Below are positions 1-8,522 of a DNA stretch of 64,000 bases, piece by piece (positions within the stretch are counted from its first letter, which is position 1; each line of letters begins with the position of its first letter). A program made the position numbers and the translations under genes. The stretch is from Saccharopolyspora rhizosphaerae (GTDB lineage Bacteria > Actinomycetota > Actinomycetes > Mycobacteriales > Pseudonocardiaceae). A model generated the notes under the pieces. It had not been told where the DNA came from. It saw only the letters and a list, made by a program, of their open reading frames with translations, and ran no database searches. The stretch spans positions 496,001 to 560,000 of the forward strand of contig NZ_RSAA01000007.1 of the NCBI RefSeq assembly GCF_003931915.1, written 5' to 3'.

Positions 1-723
1 GCCGACGAGACCACGCAGGTCCGCGACATCACCGGCGGCACGTGCTGCATCGGGCTCTGGGGCCCGCGCGCCCGCGACGTGCTGCGACCGCTGGCCGACA
101 TCGACGTCTCGCACGAGGCGTTCGGGTTCTTCCGCGCCCGGCGGCTGCACGTCGGCGAGGTGCCGGTGGTGGCGCTGCGGCTGTCCTACGTGGGCGAGCT
201 CGGCTGGGAGCTCTACACCTCCGCCGACTTCGGCCGCAGGCTCTGGGCCCTGCTGGCCGACGCCGGTGCCGAGCACGGGATCTTCCCCGCCGGGAGGGGC
301 GCCTTCAACGGCATGCGGGTCGAGAAGGGCTACCGAGCCTGGGGCACCGACATGTGGACCGAGCACACCCCGGCCGAAGCGGGCGTCGACTTCGCCGTGA
401 AGCCCGGCAAGGGACCGTTCGTCGGCCGGGAAGCCCTGCTGCAGCAGGGAGAACCCACCCGCCGCCTGCGGTGCCTGCGCATCGACGACGGCACGGCCCT
501 GATGGGCTCCGAACCGGTGCTCGCCGGTGGTGACGCGGTCGGCTTCACGACCAGCGCCGCCTACGGCCACACCCTGGGGGCCAGCCTCGCCTACGCCTGG
601 CTGCCCGCCGACCTCGCCCAGCCGGACACCCGGCTCACGGTCGCCTACTTCGACCAGCCCCGCCCGGCCACGGTCATCCCGGACCCGGCCTTCGACCCCC
701 GGATGACCCGAATGCGCTGCTAG
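1..723 (+). CDS. C-terminal part of FAD-dependent dimethylglycine/sarcosine oxidase-like protein (GcvT-type folate domain), truncated by window start
   Basis: The reading frame is open from base 1, so the gene starts outside the window; about 240 residues are visible. They form a GcvT-type aminomethyltransferase fold: an ITGGTCCIGLWGPRARDVL stretch, then SYVGELGWELYTSADFG, then MRVEKGYRAWGTDMW, followed by the C-terminal barrel. These features are typical of the folate-binding half of dimethylglycine dehydrogenase/oxidase and sarcosine dehydrogenase, which oxidise N-methyl groups and hand the carbon to tetrahydrofolate. The FAD half must lie upstream and is not seen. The gene is followed on the same strand by a DmdA-like protein, a MetF-like reductase and formate-THF ligase, which fits a demethylation pathway. 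The exact substrate (dimethylglycine, sarcosine or another N-methyl compound) is inferred from family and context. A free-standing GcvT paralogue cannot be excluded without the upstream sequence. Confidence 0.75.
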   Translation, partial: ADETTQVRDITGGTCCIGLWGPRARDVLRPLADIDVSHEAFGFFRARRLHVGEVPVVALRLSYVGELGWELYTSADFGRRLWALLADAGAEHGIFPAGRGAFNGMRVEKGYRAWGTDMWTEHTPAEAGVDFAVKPGKGPFVGREALLQQGEPTRRLRCLRIDDGTALMGSEPVLAGGDAVGFTTSAAYGHTLGASLAYAWLPADLAQPDTRLTVAYFDQPRPATVIPDPAFDPRMTRMRC

Positions 724-750
724 ACCCCTCGTCCACCCACGAACCCGGAC

Positions 751-784
751 CACCGCCGCGATCGCAGACCTGGGCACGGCGGTG
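751..784 (+). terminator. possible weak hairpin after the first gene
   Basis: CACCGCCG (751-758) pairs with CGGCGGTG (777-784) around an 18-base loop, 27 bases after the stop codon. There is no clear T-run. It could attenuate or terminate transcription before the next gene at 892. Confidence 0.3.
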
Positions 785-891
785 TTCGGTCACCCCGGAA
801 AACCCCACGAGACATCCCGCCCCCGCCGTCGTCGTGCCTGCGGCTCGGGCGGTGGACCACCGACTTCACCACGAGACCTCAGGAGCGAACC

Positions 892-2085
892 ATGACCGTC
901 AACCCGAACCCCGAAGTGCTGCTGTACCCGAGGATCCGCAAGTCGCCGTTCTTCTACGCCTCCCGGCAGCACGGCGTGGCGATGTACAGCGTCTACAACC
1001 ACACCTACCACGCGCGGCACTACGGGGATCCGGTCGACGAGTACTGGTCCCTGCTGGAAGGCGTGACGTTGTGGGACGTCGGCGTCGAACGGCAGGTGGA
1101 GATCACCGGACCGGACGCGTTCGAGTTCACCAACATGCTCGTGCCCCGCGACTTGAACAAGTGCAAGGTCGGCCAGTGCAAGTACGTGTTCGTCACCGCC
1201 CCCGACGGCGGCATCCTCAACGACCCGGTGCTGCTGCGCCTCGGTGAGAACCACTTCTGGCTCTCGCTGGCCGACAGCGACGTGCTCATGTGGGCCACGG
1301 CGCTGGCCCACGGGCTCGGCATGGACGTGCGGATCCGCGAACCCGACGTCGGCCCGGTGCAGGTCCAGGGCCCGAAGTCGGGCGCGGTGATGGCGGACCT
1401 GTTCGGCGAGTCCATCTTGGACATCCCCTACTACTACGCGGTGCAACGCGAGCTCGACGGCATGCAGGTGGTCGTCTCCCGCACCGGCTACACCGCCGAG
1501 CTGGGTTACGAGATCTACCTGCACAACGCCACCCGCGACGGCGTCCGGCTGTGGGAGACGATCTGGGAAGCCGGCAAACCGCACGGGCTCACCGTGATCG
1601 GCCCGTGCCACATCCGCCGCATCGAGGCCGGGATCCTCTCCTGGGGTTGCGACATCACCGCCGACACCAACCCCTTCGAGGTCGGCTACGGCTTCGAGAA
1701 GACCTGGATGGTCGACCTCGACCAGGAGGCCGACTTCCTCGGCAAGGACGCGCTGCGCCGCATCAAGCAGGAAGGCGTCAGCCGCAAGCTCGTCGGCGTG
1801 CGCATCGACGGGGCCAGCGTCGGCTCGTTCAACGACGGCGAGATGATCGACGTCTTCGCGGTGCACGACCCGCGCGGCCTGCGCATCGGCGAGGTCACCT
1901 CGGCGGCCTACTCGCCGCGGATCGAGGGCAACATCGGCTACGCGATGGTGCCGATCGCCTACCAGGAACCCGGCACCGAGCTCGTCGTGCACACCCAGCA
2001 CGGCCCGCAGCAGGCGGTCGTGTCCGAGAAGCCGTTCCTGGACCCGACGAAGGACATCCCCAAGCGCCTGACGCGCAGCGCGTGA
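892..2085 (+). CDS. DmdA-like tetrahydrofolate-dependent demethylase (GcvT family)
   Basis: The 397-residue protein is built wholly of GcvT-type folate-binding and barrel domains. From recalled DmdA sequences it matches DMSP demethylase along its length: IRKSPFF near the start, EYWSLLEGVTLWDVGVERQV around residue 45-65, a PRDLNKCKVGQCKY segment, NDPVLLRL, LADSDV, VQGPKSGAVM, SRTGYTAELGYEIYL, a RRIEAGILSWGCDI block and a NPFEVGYGFEKTW segment. DmdA moves a methyl group from dimethylsulfoniopropionate to THF. Related proteins act on other methylated donors, so the substrate here is uncertain. The start ATG has AGGAGCG about 6 bases upstream. It sits 10 bases before the MetF-like gene and downstream of a dimethylglycine-oxidase-like gene, so it is probably one demethylation operon. 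It could equally be a glycine-betaine- or dimethylglycine-related methyltransferase. Confidence 0.7.
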   Translation: MTVNPNPEVLLYPRIRKSPFFYASRQHGVAMYSVYNHTYHARHYGDPVDEYWSLLEGVTLWDVGVERQVEITGPDAFEFTNMLVPRDLNKCKVGQCKYVFVTAPDGGILNDPVLLRLGENHFWLSLADSDVLMWATALAHGLGMDVRIREPDVGPVQVQGPKSGAVMADLFGESILDIPYYYAVQRELDGMQVVVSRTGYTAELGYEIYLHNATRDGVRLWETIWEAGKPHGLTVIGPCHIRRIEAGILSWGCDITADTNPFEVGYGFEKTWMVDLDQEADFLGKDALRRIKQEGVSRKLVGVRIDGASVGSFNDGEMIDVFAVHDPRGLRIGEVTSAAYSPRIEGNIGYAMVPIAYQEPGTELVVHTQHGPQQAVVSEKPFLDPTKDIPKRLTRSA

Positions 2086-2095
2086 AGGGGGCGAG

Positions 2096-2932
2096 ATGGC
2101 TTCTGAGCTGCGGCGCTCCCTCGACCGGATGCGCTACGAAGTGCTCCCGGTGGGCAAGGCGCGCCTCGACCTGCTCGACCCGGGCAGCACGGTCACCGTG
2201 ACCGCTTCCCCGGTCAGGGGCATCGAGCCGACCCTCGCGGCCGCCGAACGGCTGTCCGCGAACGGCCTGCACGCGGTGCCGCACCTGGCGGCGCGCTCGT
2301 TCCGCGACCACGCGCACCTCGCCACCGCGCTGGACCGGCTCGACGCGGCCGGGGTGAGCGAGGTGTTCGTGATCGCCGGGGACGGCGCGCACCCGCTGGG
2401 CGAGTTCGCCGATTCGCTCGCGCTGCTGCGCGCGATGGAGCAGCTGGGGCGGCTGCCCGCCCGCATCGGCATCGCCGGCTACCCCGAAGGTCACGCGTTC
2501 CTCCCAGACGACTGCACCGTCCGGGCGATGGAGGCCAAGGCCCGCTACGCCGACTACGTGGTTTCACAAATCACGTTCGACGCGCGAACGATCACCGAGT
2601 GGGCCCGTGACGTGCGCCTTCGCGGGGTACAGGCACCCGTGTACGTCGGCGTCCCGGGGGTGGTCGACGCACATCGGCTGTTGCGCATCGCGCTGAAGAT
2701 CGGGTTGGGTGAGTCGACGCGGTTCCTGCGGAAGCAGTACGGCGCGGTCTCGAAGATGTTGGCACGCTACACGCCGGAGGATCTGTTCGACGAATTGTCG
2801 CCGCAGTTGGCCGACCCGGAATCGCCGATCGCGGGCTGGCACCTGTTCACGTTCAACGAGATCAGCGGAACGGTGCAGTGGCGCGACGACCTGGCGGTCC
2901 GGCTGTCCGGCTACGCGGATCGACCGGCGTGA
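2096..2932 (+). CDS. methylenetetrahydrofolate reductase family protein
   Basis: The 278-residue protein is a MetF-like TIM barrel, close to the usual 280-300 residues. Visible blocks are TVTASPVRGIEPTLAAAERL near residue 35-55, a VPHLAARSF strand, VSEVFVIAGD, IGIAGYPEGH and a terminal HLFTFNEISGT strand. The family interconverts 5,10-methylene-THF and 5-methyl-THF with a flavin. The start follows GGGGCGAG directly after the preceding stop, so the genes are probably co-translated. Placed between a THF methyltransferase and formate-THF ligase, the likely role is to reoxidise methyl-THF produced by demethylation rather than to feed methionine synthesis. That direction is inferred from context. 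Confidence 0.85.
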   Translation: MASELRRSLDRMRYEVLPVGKARLDLLDPGSTVTVTASPVRGIEPTLAAAERLSANGLHAVPHLAARSFRDHAHLATALDRLDAAGVSEVFVIAGDGAHPLGEFADSLALLRAMEQLGRLPARIGIAGYPEGHAFLPDDCTVRAMEAKARYADYVVSQITFDARTITEWARDVRLRGVQAPVYVGVPGVVDAHRLLRIALKIGLGESTRFLRKQYGAVSKMLARYTPEDLFDELSPQLADPESPIAGWHLFTFNEISGTVQWRDDLAVRLSGYADRPA

Positions 2933-2955
2933 CCGACCTCGCAGGAGGACCTGGC

Positions 2956-4653
2956 ATGACCTTCCCGTCCGATCTGGACATCTCTCGATCCACCCGGCTG
3001 CGCCCGCTGGAGGACATCGCGGCGCAGCTGGGCATCGGGGAACACCTGCTGGAGCCCTACGGGCGCAACGTCGCGAAGATCTCGCTCGACGCCATCGACG
3101 AGCTCAGCGACCGGCCGCGCGCCCGCTACGTCGTGGTCTCGGCGATCACGCCCACCCCGCTGGGCGAGGGCAAGACGACCACGACCGTCGGACTGGGTCA
3201 GGCGCTCAACCACATCGGCAAGCGCTCGACCGTCGCCGTCCGGCAGCCCTCGATGGGTCCGACCTTCGGCATCAAGGGCGGCGCCGCAGGCGGCGGGTAC
3301 AGCCAAGTGGTGCCGATGGAGTCGCTGAACCTGCACCTCACCGGCGACATGCACGCGGTCACCGCGGCGCACAACCTGCTCTCGGCGATGGTCGACAACC
3401 ACCTGCACAAGGGCAACGCGCTGGGCATCGACCCGCACCGGATCACCTGGCGGCGGGTGCTCGACGTCAACGACCGCGACCTGCGCAACATCGTCTCCGG
3501 TCTCGGCGGCAAGCAGGACGGGAACCCGCGGCAGACCGGTTTCGACATCACCGCGGCCAGCGAGGTGATGGCCGTGCTGGCGCTGTCGACCTCGCTGGCC
3601 GACCTGCGCAAACGCCTCGGCCGCATCGTCGTCGGCTACACCTCCGACGGTGAGCCGGTCACCGCCGAGCAGCTCAAGGCGGCGGGCGCGATGGCGGTGA
3701 TCATGCGCGACGCGCTCAAGCCGAACCTGATGCAGACCACCGAGAACACGCCGGTGCTGGTGCACGCCGGACCGTTCGGCAACATCGCGCACGGCAACTC
3801 CTCGATCGTCGCCGACCTGGTCGCCAGCCGCTGCACCGACTACCTGATCACCGAGGCCGGTTTCGGCGCGGACATGGGTGCCGAGCGGTTCTTCAACATC
3901 AAGTGCCGCAACTCGGGTCTGCGTCCCGACGCCGCCGTGCTGGTGGCGACGGTGCGAGCGCTCAAGGCGCACTCCGGCCGGTACAAGGTGGTGGCGGGCA
4001 AGCCGTTGCCGCCGGAGATGCTGGAGGAGAACCCGGACGACGTGCTCGCCGGTGCCGACAACCTGCGCAAGCAGATCGACAACATCCGGTTGCACGGCGT
4101 CTCCCCGGTGGTGGCGATCAACGCCTTCCCGAGCGACTTCACCAGCGAGCACGAGGCGATCCGGCAGGTCGCCGAGGCCGAGGGCGCGCACGTGGCGGTC
4201 AGCAACCACTTCACCGAGGGCGGCAAGGGCGGCGCGGAACTGGCCGAAGCCGTCGTCTCGGCGTGCGAGGAGCCGGCCGGTTTCCAGGTCCTCTACCCGG
4301 ACGAGGCGGACCTGCGCACCAAGATCGAGACGATCGCGACGAAGGTCTACGGCGCCGACGGGGTCAGCTACGCGCCCGCCGCCGCGCGGTCCCTCGACAG
4401 CTACGAGGCCAACGGCTACGGCGACCTGCCCGTCTGCATCGCCAAGACCCACCTGTCGCTGAGCTCGGACCCCTCGCTGCTGGGCGCGCCCACCGGCTGG
4501 ACGTTGCCGGTCCGCGAGGTCCGAGCCTCGGTCGGCGCCGGGTTCGTCTACCCCATCTGCGGGGACATGCGCACCATGCCGGGCCTGGGCTCGCACCCGC
4601 AGGCGGAGTCGATCGACCTCGACGCCGACGGCAACATCACCGGGCTGATGTGA
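2956..4653 (+). CDS. fhs: formate--tetrahydrofolate ligase
   Basis: The 565-residue protein joins formate to THF using ATP to give 10-formyl-THF, or runs in reverse to recover ATP. The family signature is clear: a P-loop TPTPLGEGKTTTTVGLGQAL near residue 68-87, then RQPSMGPTFGIKGGAAGGGY, a DMHAVTAAHNLL segment, and a C-terminal CGDMRTMPGLG. ATG at 2956 is preferred because GCAGGAGG lies 8 bases upstream; the frame is open farther upstream but without a comparable site. It is the fourth gene of the one-carbon operon and overlaps cutC by four bases. In this setting it would convert formyl units from demethylation to formate with ATP gain, or replenish formyl-THF. Confidence 0.96.
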   Translation: MTFPSDLDISRSTRLRPLEDIAAQLGIGEHLLEPYGRNVAKISLDAIDELSDRPRARYVVVSAITPTPLGEGKTTTTVGLGQALNHIGKRSTVAVRQPSMGPTFGIKGGAAGGGYSQVVPMESLNLHLTGDMHAVTAAHNLLSAMVDNHLHKGNALGIDPHRITWRRVLDVNDRDLRNIVSGLGGKQDGNPRQTGFDITAASEVMAVLALSTSLADLRKRLGRIVVGYTSDGEPVTAEQLKAAGAMAVIMRDALKPNLMQTTENTPVLVHAGPFGNIAHGNSSIVADLVASRCTDYLITEAGFGADMGAERFFNIKCRNSGLRPDAAVLVATVRALKAHSGRYKVVAGKPLPPEMLEENPDDVLAGADNLRKQIDNIRLHGVSPVVAINAFPSDFTSEHEAIRQVAEAEGAHVAVSNHFTEGGKGGAELAEAVVSACEEPAGFQVLYPDEADLRTKIETIATKVYGADGVSYAPAAARSLDSYEANGYGDLPVCIAKTHLSLSSDPSLLGAPTGWTLPVREVRASVGAGFVYPICGDMRTMPGLGSHPQAESIDLDADGNITGLM

Positions 4654-5348
4654 AGGTCGAGATCAGCACCGACGGCCTCGACGGCGCGGTGGCCGCGGAC
4701 CGCCTCGGTGCTGACCGGATCGAGCTGTGCTCGGCCGGGGTGTCGGGTGGTTTGACGCCCGGGCCGGGCCTGCTGTCGGCGGTGCTGGAGCGGTGCCGCC
4801 GCAGCGAGGTGCACGTGCTGGTCCGGCCCCGGGAGGGCGGGTTCAAATACTCGCCCGCCGAGGTGGCGGTGATGCGCGCCGAGGTCCGGCACGCCGCTTC
4901 CGCCGGGGCGGCCGGGGTCGTCGTCGGCGCGCTCGACCGGTCCGGGCGGCTCGACACCGCCGTGCTCGCCGAGCTCGTCGTCGAGGCCGCCGGCCTCCCG
5001 GTCGCCCTGCACCGGGCGGTCGACGTCTGCCTTGACCCGGTCGAAGCAGCGCACTGCGCCGCGTCCCTCGGCATCCGGCGCGTCCTCAGCTCGGGCGGAG
5101 CCGCACGTGCCGAGGACGGCGCTGCGGTGCTGCGCCGCATGGCCGGCACCGACGTCACCGTCACGGCCTGCGGCGGGATCCGGGCGCACCACCTCCACCA
5201 CATCGCCAAGGCCACCGGCGTGGCCGAGGTCCACGCAGCGCCTCGCACGCAGGTGCCGTCGCCAGGCGGCCAGGTCGACTTCGGCCCGCACGCCCTCCTC
5301 GACGAACAGGAGACCCACGACCTGATCGCCGAAGCACGCCGGCTCTAG
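4650..5348 (+). CDS. cutC: CutC family protein
   Basis: The 232-residue protein begins at GTG in a GTGA overlap with the stop of fhs, so it is translationally coupled. It shows the CutC TIM-barrel pattern: GADRIELCSAGVSGGLTPG near residue 20-38, VHVLVRPREGGFKYS, GVVVGALDRSGRLD, LHRAVDVC, RVLSSGG and ACGGIRAHHL, ending in an AEVHAAPRT strand. The family was named for copper homeostasis in E. coli, but the biochemical role is unsettled. Its presence in a folate operon may be incidental or may hint at a different job. The region after the stop holds palindromic repeats. Confidence 0.9.
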   Translation: MKVEISTDGLDGAVAADRLGADRIELCSAGVSGGLTPGPGLLSAVLERCRRSEVHVLVRPREGGFKYSPAEVAVMRAEVRHAASAGAAGVVVGALDRSGRLDTAVLAELVVEAAGLPVALHRAVDVCLDPVEAAHCAASLGIRRVLSSGGAARAEDGAAVLRRMAGTDVTVTACGGIRAHHLHHIAKATGVAEVHAAPRTQVPSPGGQVDFGPHALLDEQETHDLIAEARRL

Positions 5349-5532
5349 GTCCGGGCCCACTGCCCAGCGGCACCGGCGGCGGGAAGCTCCGAGGAAGCCT
5401 CAGCAGCTCCACAACCCGTTCGCCGTCCCCGACAACCGCCGCTCAGGACCCGCGGCGGTATCGGCACCCGTAGCGGAGCCGCCGTCCCGAGCCCCCGCGC
5501 TAGCCCGCGCTGCCCCAGCGTCACGCAGCCGC

Positions 5533-5636
5533 GTTCGAACTTCGCGAGGCCCTTCAGGCCGGAGTCCCCCGTCGAACTTCGCGCGAGGTTCGACCCCCGA
5601 AGTTCCTCGTCGAACTTCGCGCGAGGTTCGACGAGG
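5533..5636. repeat. palindromic repeat cluster (GAACTTCGCGCGAGGTTC type)
   Basis: One half copy starts near 5533. Two nearly perfect palindromes follow, at 5571-5594 and 5605-5636. The last has 16-base arms with one mismatched pair. The cluster lies between convergent genes cutC and the YnfA gene. Related copies occur near 28.4-29.2 kb, 61.8-62.2 kb and 63.2 kb. The rest of 5349-5650 shows no gene. Confidence 0.85.
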
Positions 5637-5651
5637 GCACCTCGCCAGGGC

Positions 5652-5987
5652 TCAGCCAGTGCGGGGGGCGTACATGATGACGGCTACGCCGACCAGGCAG
5701 ATCAGGCCGCCGATGACGTCCCAGCGGTCCGGCCGGAACCCGTCCACGGCCACGCCCCACAGCAGCGAGCCCGCCACGAACACCCCTCCGTAGGCGGCGA
5801 GCACGCGGCCGAAGTGCGGGTCGGGCTGGAAGGTCGCGACGAAGCCGTAGAGCCCGAGCGAGATGACTCCGGCGCCGATCCACAGCAGGCCGCGCTGCTC
5901 GCGAAGTCCTTGCCACACCAGCCACGCCCCGCCGATCTCGGTCAACGCGGCCAGCACGAACAACAACGCGGACTTCACCACACCCAT
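5652..5987 (-). CDS. YnfA/UPF0060 family small membrane protein
   Basis: The 111-residue protein has four hydrophobic segments, at about residues 4-24, 33-52, 62-82 and 92-106, and the YnfA hallmarks [14 protein letters not shown] near the first segment, [20 protein letters not shown] in the middle and [15 protein letters not shown] after it. YnfA proteins resemble the SMR transporter fold, and some members export cationic drugs; the function here is unproven. The frame is open much farther upstream, but family length and the hydrophobic start support the ATG at 5987. It converges on cutC across the palindrome cluster. Confidence 0.88.
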   Translation of the reverse strand: MGVVKSALLFVLAALTEIGGAWLVWQGLREQRGLLWIGAGVISLGLYGFVATFQPDPHFGRVLAAYGGVFVAGSLLWGVAVDGFRPDRWDVIGGLICLVGVAVIMYAPRTG

Positions 5988-6537
5988 GCGCCGAACGCTA
6001 GCCCAAGCCCCGGAGGCCCCACCTCCCACCACCGGGAACGCACCCGGCGCGACGTAGTCGTTCGCCGCGCTGAGCAGCAGCGCCGCAGCAGGGTTCGGGC
6101 GCGATGCCGCCAGTGTCGCTGGCCTCGATCTCGCACCACAGGCGCCGCCAGCGAGATACCTGCGCCGATGTCGCCGCAGCGGGCCAGCGAGCCCCTTCCC
6201 ACCCAAGACAGGCTCACGGCCCCTCGCAGGTACAGGAAACCCAGGTCCCGGGCACGCACTTGCTTCCTGCCGCCCGACACCGGATACGCGGCCGAGCCAA
6301 CTTGTCAGCTTCGGCAGCTCCGGGGCCGGGGACACCCCAGCTCGGGGAACATCTCCAGCTCGGATCGAACCCGGGTTGATCAGCCCCTCGCAGGCGCGAG
6401 TAGGCCAGGGCCCGGGCATCGGGAGCGGCACACCGGGACCTTGGCCTGTGCCTCCATACCGCACATCGCCGCATAGTTGCGAGGAACAGTCGCAAGCACC
6501 GGCCGCCGAGCCGGGCCGATGGGGGAGTTGAGCGAGT
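5988..6537. other. 550-base stretch without a convincing gene
   Basis: This lies between two divergently oriented genes and must hold both promoters. Two loosely similar segments (about 6219-6255 and 6380-6420, each with CCCCTCGCAGG then CCCGGGCA) may be old duplicates. No reading frame with a good start and coding character was found. Confidence 0.4.
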
Positions 6538-7089
6538 ATGCGTGGAGCTGCTGTAGTGCTGTCATGCGCGATGCTGGGGGCCGCACCGGCCGTAGGGGCC
6601 TGTGACACGGCCGAGTCCTCGCCGCCGTCGGCCCCGAACGAATCCGGGCAACCCACTGAGGGCTTCCCCAACCCATGGAAGTTGCCCGAACCTCCGCCGC
6701 CCCCGCCGTCCGCGCCGCCTGCCGCTCCGGTCGAGCAGACCCGGCCCACCGGCGACAACTGCGGCCTGACCCCGGCGGAGATGGACCACCAGACCAAGGT
6801 CGAGTGCGGCCGTGTCGAGCAGCCGCAACAGCCACCCACGGTCGAAGAACAGTCGTCGAGCGGCGAAGGTGACTTGGAGTCGAAGTGCTCCGGTGCCTCC
6901 TGGCGCTCCCAGATGGGCGACACCGGCGATGCCCAATGCGGCACCGACTGGGAGGACGGCAACTCCAGCAACCAGGACACCGGGGCCTACAACTACCTGC
7001 TGCCGCACACCGACTGCACCTGGGCCGATAGCCACACGGTCTACTGCGAGGGCCCTGGCGGGTCCTACAGCTACCAGCCCTCGAACTAG
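6538..7089 (+). CDS. secreted Pro-rich protein, possible lipoprotein
   Basis: The 183-residue protein is not assigned to a named family. Residues 1-21 form a short signal sequence ([17 protein letters not shown]). The cysteine at about 22 sits in VGAC, an imperfect lipobox, so membrane anchoring is possible but uncertain. A Pro-rich linker with a run of six prolines covers about residues 45-65. The C-terminal half is Cys-bearing and polar ([47 protein letters not shown]), suggesting a small disulfide-stabilised extracellular domain. The start is chosen for the signal peptide. Confidence 0.6.
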   Translation: MRGAAVVLSCAMLGAAPAVGACDTAESSPPSAPNESGQPTEGFPNPWKLPEPPPPPPSAPPAAPVEQTRPTGDNCGLTPAEMDHQTKVECGRVEQPQQPPTVEEQSSSGEGDLESKCSGASWRSQMGDTGDAQCGTDWEDGNSSNQDTGAYNYLLPHTDCTWADSHTVYCEGPGGSYSYQPSN

Positions 7090-7212
7090 GGCACGGCGGG
7101 GAGCGGTACGGGTCTGCCCGATGGTGCAGGCCCCGCCGCACTGGGCACTGCTTGGCCTGCGCCGCCGTGCGGCCTGAGATCTCGTCGGCAGTGATGGTCA
7201 GCTCGACCAAGA

Positions 7213-7234
7213 GACACATTTCGCGCGAAGTGTC
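7213..7234. repeat. single imperfect palindrome sharing the TTCGCGCGAA core
   Basis: GACACATTTCGCGCGAAGTG and its continuation form an imperfect inverted repeat around TTCGCGCGAA, the centre of the dispersed palindrome family. It lies between the Pro-rich protein gene and the convergent DUF1349 gene. Confidence 0.45.
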
Positions 7235-7315
7235 GTTACCCAGGCGGAGCACCCGGGAGGCCCGCACCGGTGTGAGCAGGGTGGGTGCGGTGTGCTGGGT
7301 GTGGGTGGGAGGGCG

Positions 7316-7906
7316 TCACTCCTCGAGGGTGAGGGTGGCGAAGCGGACGGGGAAGCCAGCGCCGTCCGGGGAGGCGCACATCGGGCCGGCGTGGGCCGCG
7401 ACGTCCGGCGGGAAGTAGGCGGTGCGCAGGGTGTGCACGGGCTCGCCGTCCTCGGCGGCGTAGCGGATGTGGACCGCGTCCTCGAAGCGCTCGACCTCGA
7501 TCGTCACCGACTCGGCCTCGCCGCACACCGCCGAGACCGGCAGCACGCTCCAGTCGGAGAAGTCGCGGGTGACCACCGCCGAGAGGTACTGCTCGCCGTC
7601 GACGTACTCGATGCCCGTCTTGATCCAGTTCGACTCGTCGAGGCGCAGCATCAGGCCGGCCTGGTCGTGCTGCTCGCGGTAGTCGCCGAAGAAGCGGGTG
7701 CGCATCCGGAACTGGGCGCCGACCGGTTGCAGCAGGGCGTGCCCGGTGTCGCGGGTGAAGCCGTAGTGGGTGGTCCGCCAGAAGTCCGTGCGCTCATCGC
7801 TGGTGATCGTCACGCCCGCGTAGCTCAACCAGTTCGCGGGTTCGTTCAGCCACTCCCACCCGCTGCGCTCGAACAGCGTGAGGTCGTCGGTTTGCTGCTG
7901 CACCAC
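7316..7906 (-). CDS. DUF1349 domain protein
   Basis: The 196-residue protein has the DUF1349 pattern: GWEWLNEPANW near the start, TDFWRTTHYGF, then FRMRTRFFGDYREQHDQAGL, LRLDESNWIKTGIEYVDG and SAVVTRDFSDWSV. The family adopts a concanavalin-like beta sandwich and is sometimes linked to carbohydrate use; no catalytic role is established. No signal peptide is visible, so it is probably cytosolic. It stands apart from the neighbouring stress-protein gene by about 130 bases. Confidence 0.85.
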   Translation of the reverse strand: MVQQQTDDLTLFERSGWEWLNEPANWLSYAGVTITSDERTDFWRTTHYGFTRDTGHALLQPVGAQFRMRTRFFGDYREQHDQAGLMLRLDESNWIKTGIEYVDGEQYLSAVVTRDFSDWSVLPVSAVCGEAESVTIEVERFEDAVHIRYAAEDGEPVHTLRTAYFPPDVAAHAGPMCASPDGAGFPVRFATLTLEE

Positions 7907-8038
7907 CCACCGCTCCGTTCGGTCCGGACAACCGCGTTGGCGGCCCGCTCCTCCGAGTCACCGTTGGACCTCGAAGGGTACTGGCCGCGATCATCGGAGG
8001 TGAGCAGGCCTCGCGGATCGGGGGTGTCGCGGCGCGCG

Positions 8039-8452
8039 TCAGCGCACCACGGTGACCGGGCAGCGGGCGTGGTGCACGATCTTCACCGCGATCGAGCCGA
8101 GCAGCATGCCGGCGAAGGCGCCGTGGCCCTTGCCGCCGACGACCAGCAGGTCGGCCTGCTCGGAGAGCTTGACGAACTCGTCGACGGGGTGGCCGCGCAG
8201 CAGCTTCGGCCGGAAGTCGACGTTCGGGAATTCGGGCTTGACCCGGTCCAACGCCCGGTCCAAGGCCTGCTGCCCCTGCTTCTGCAACTGCGCGTCCGAG
8301 TCGGTCAGGTGGTAGCCGAACTGCACGGGCTGGTGCCAGATGGTGATCACGTGCAGGATTCCGCCCACCTGGCGGACGTGGTCGGCGGCCCAGCGGAGGG
8401 CGTGCACCGACTCCTCCGAGCCGTCCACTCCGACGACGACGGTTTGCGGCAT
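8039..8452 (-). CDS. universal stress protein (UspA family)
   Basis: The 137-residue protein is a single Usp domain. It opens with TVVVGVDGSEESVHALRWA and carries the nucleotide-binding signature GGKGHGAFAGMLLGS followed by VKIVHHARCPVTVV. Such proteins bind ATP and help cells survive stress or growth arrest. The ATG has GAGGGAA about 8 bases upstream. It lies 70 bases upstream of no other gene on its strand and is probably monocistronic. Confidence 0.95.
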   Translation of the reverse strand: MPQTVVVGVDGSEESVHALRWAADHVRQVGGILHVITIWHQPVQFGYHLTDSDAQLQKQGQQALDRALDRVKPEFPNVDFRPKLLRGHPVDEFVKLSEQADLLVVGGKGHGAFAGMLLGSIAVKIVHHARCPVTVVR

Positions 8453-8522
8453 GACCGGTTCCCTCCAGCGCTCGTGAGGATCTTGCCCGATCGTATGGCG
8501 AACCGGGCTGCCCCGCAGCGCT

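Noticed and set aside
5988-6537. Possible small genes in the gap before the Pro-rich protein
   Set aside because: Candidate frames lack ribosome sites, and translations are Arg/Pro/Ser-rich with no recognisable domain.
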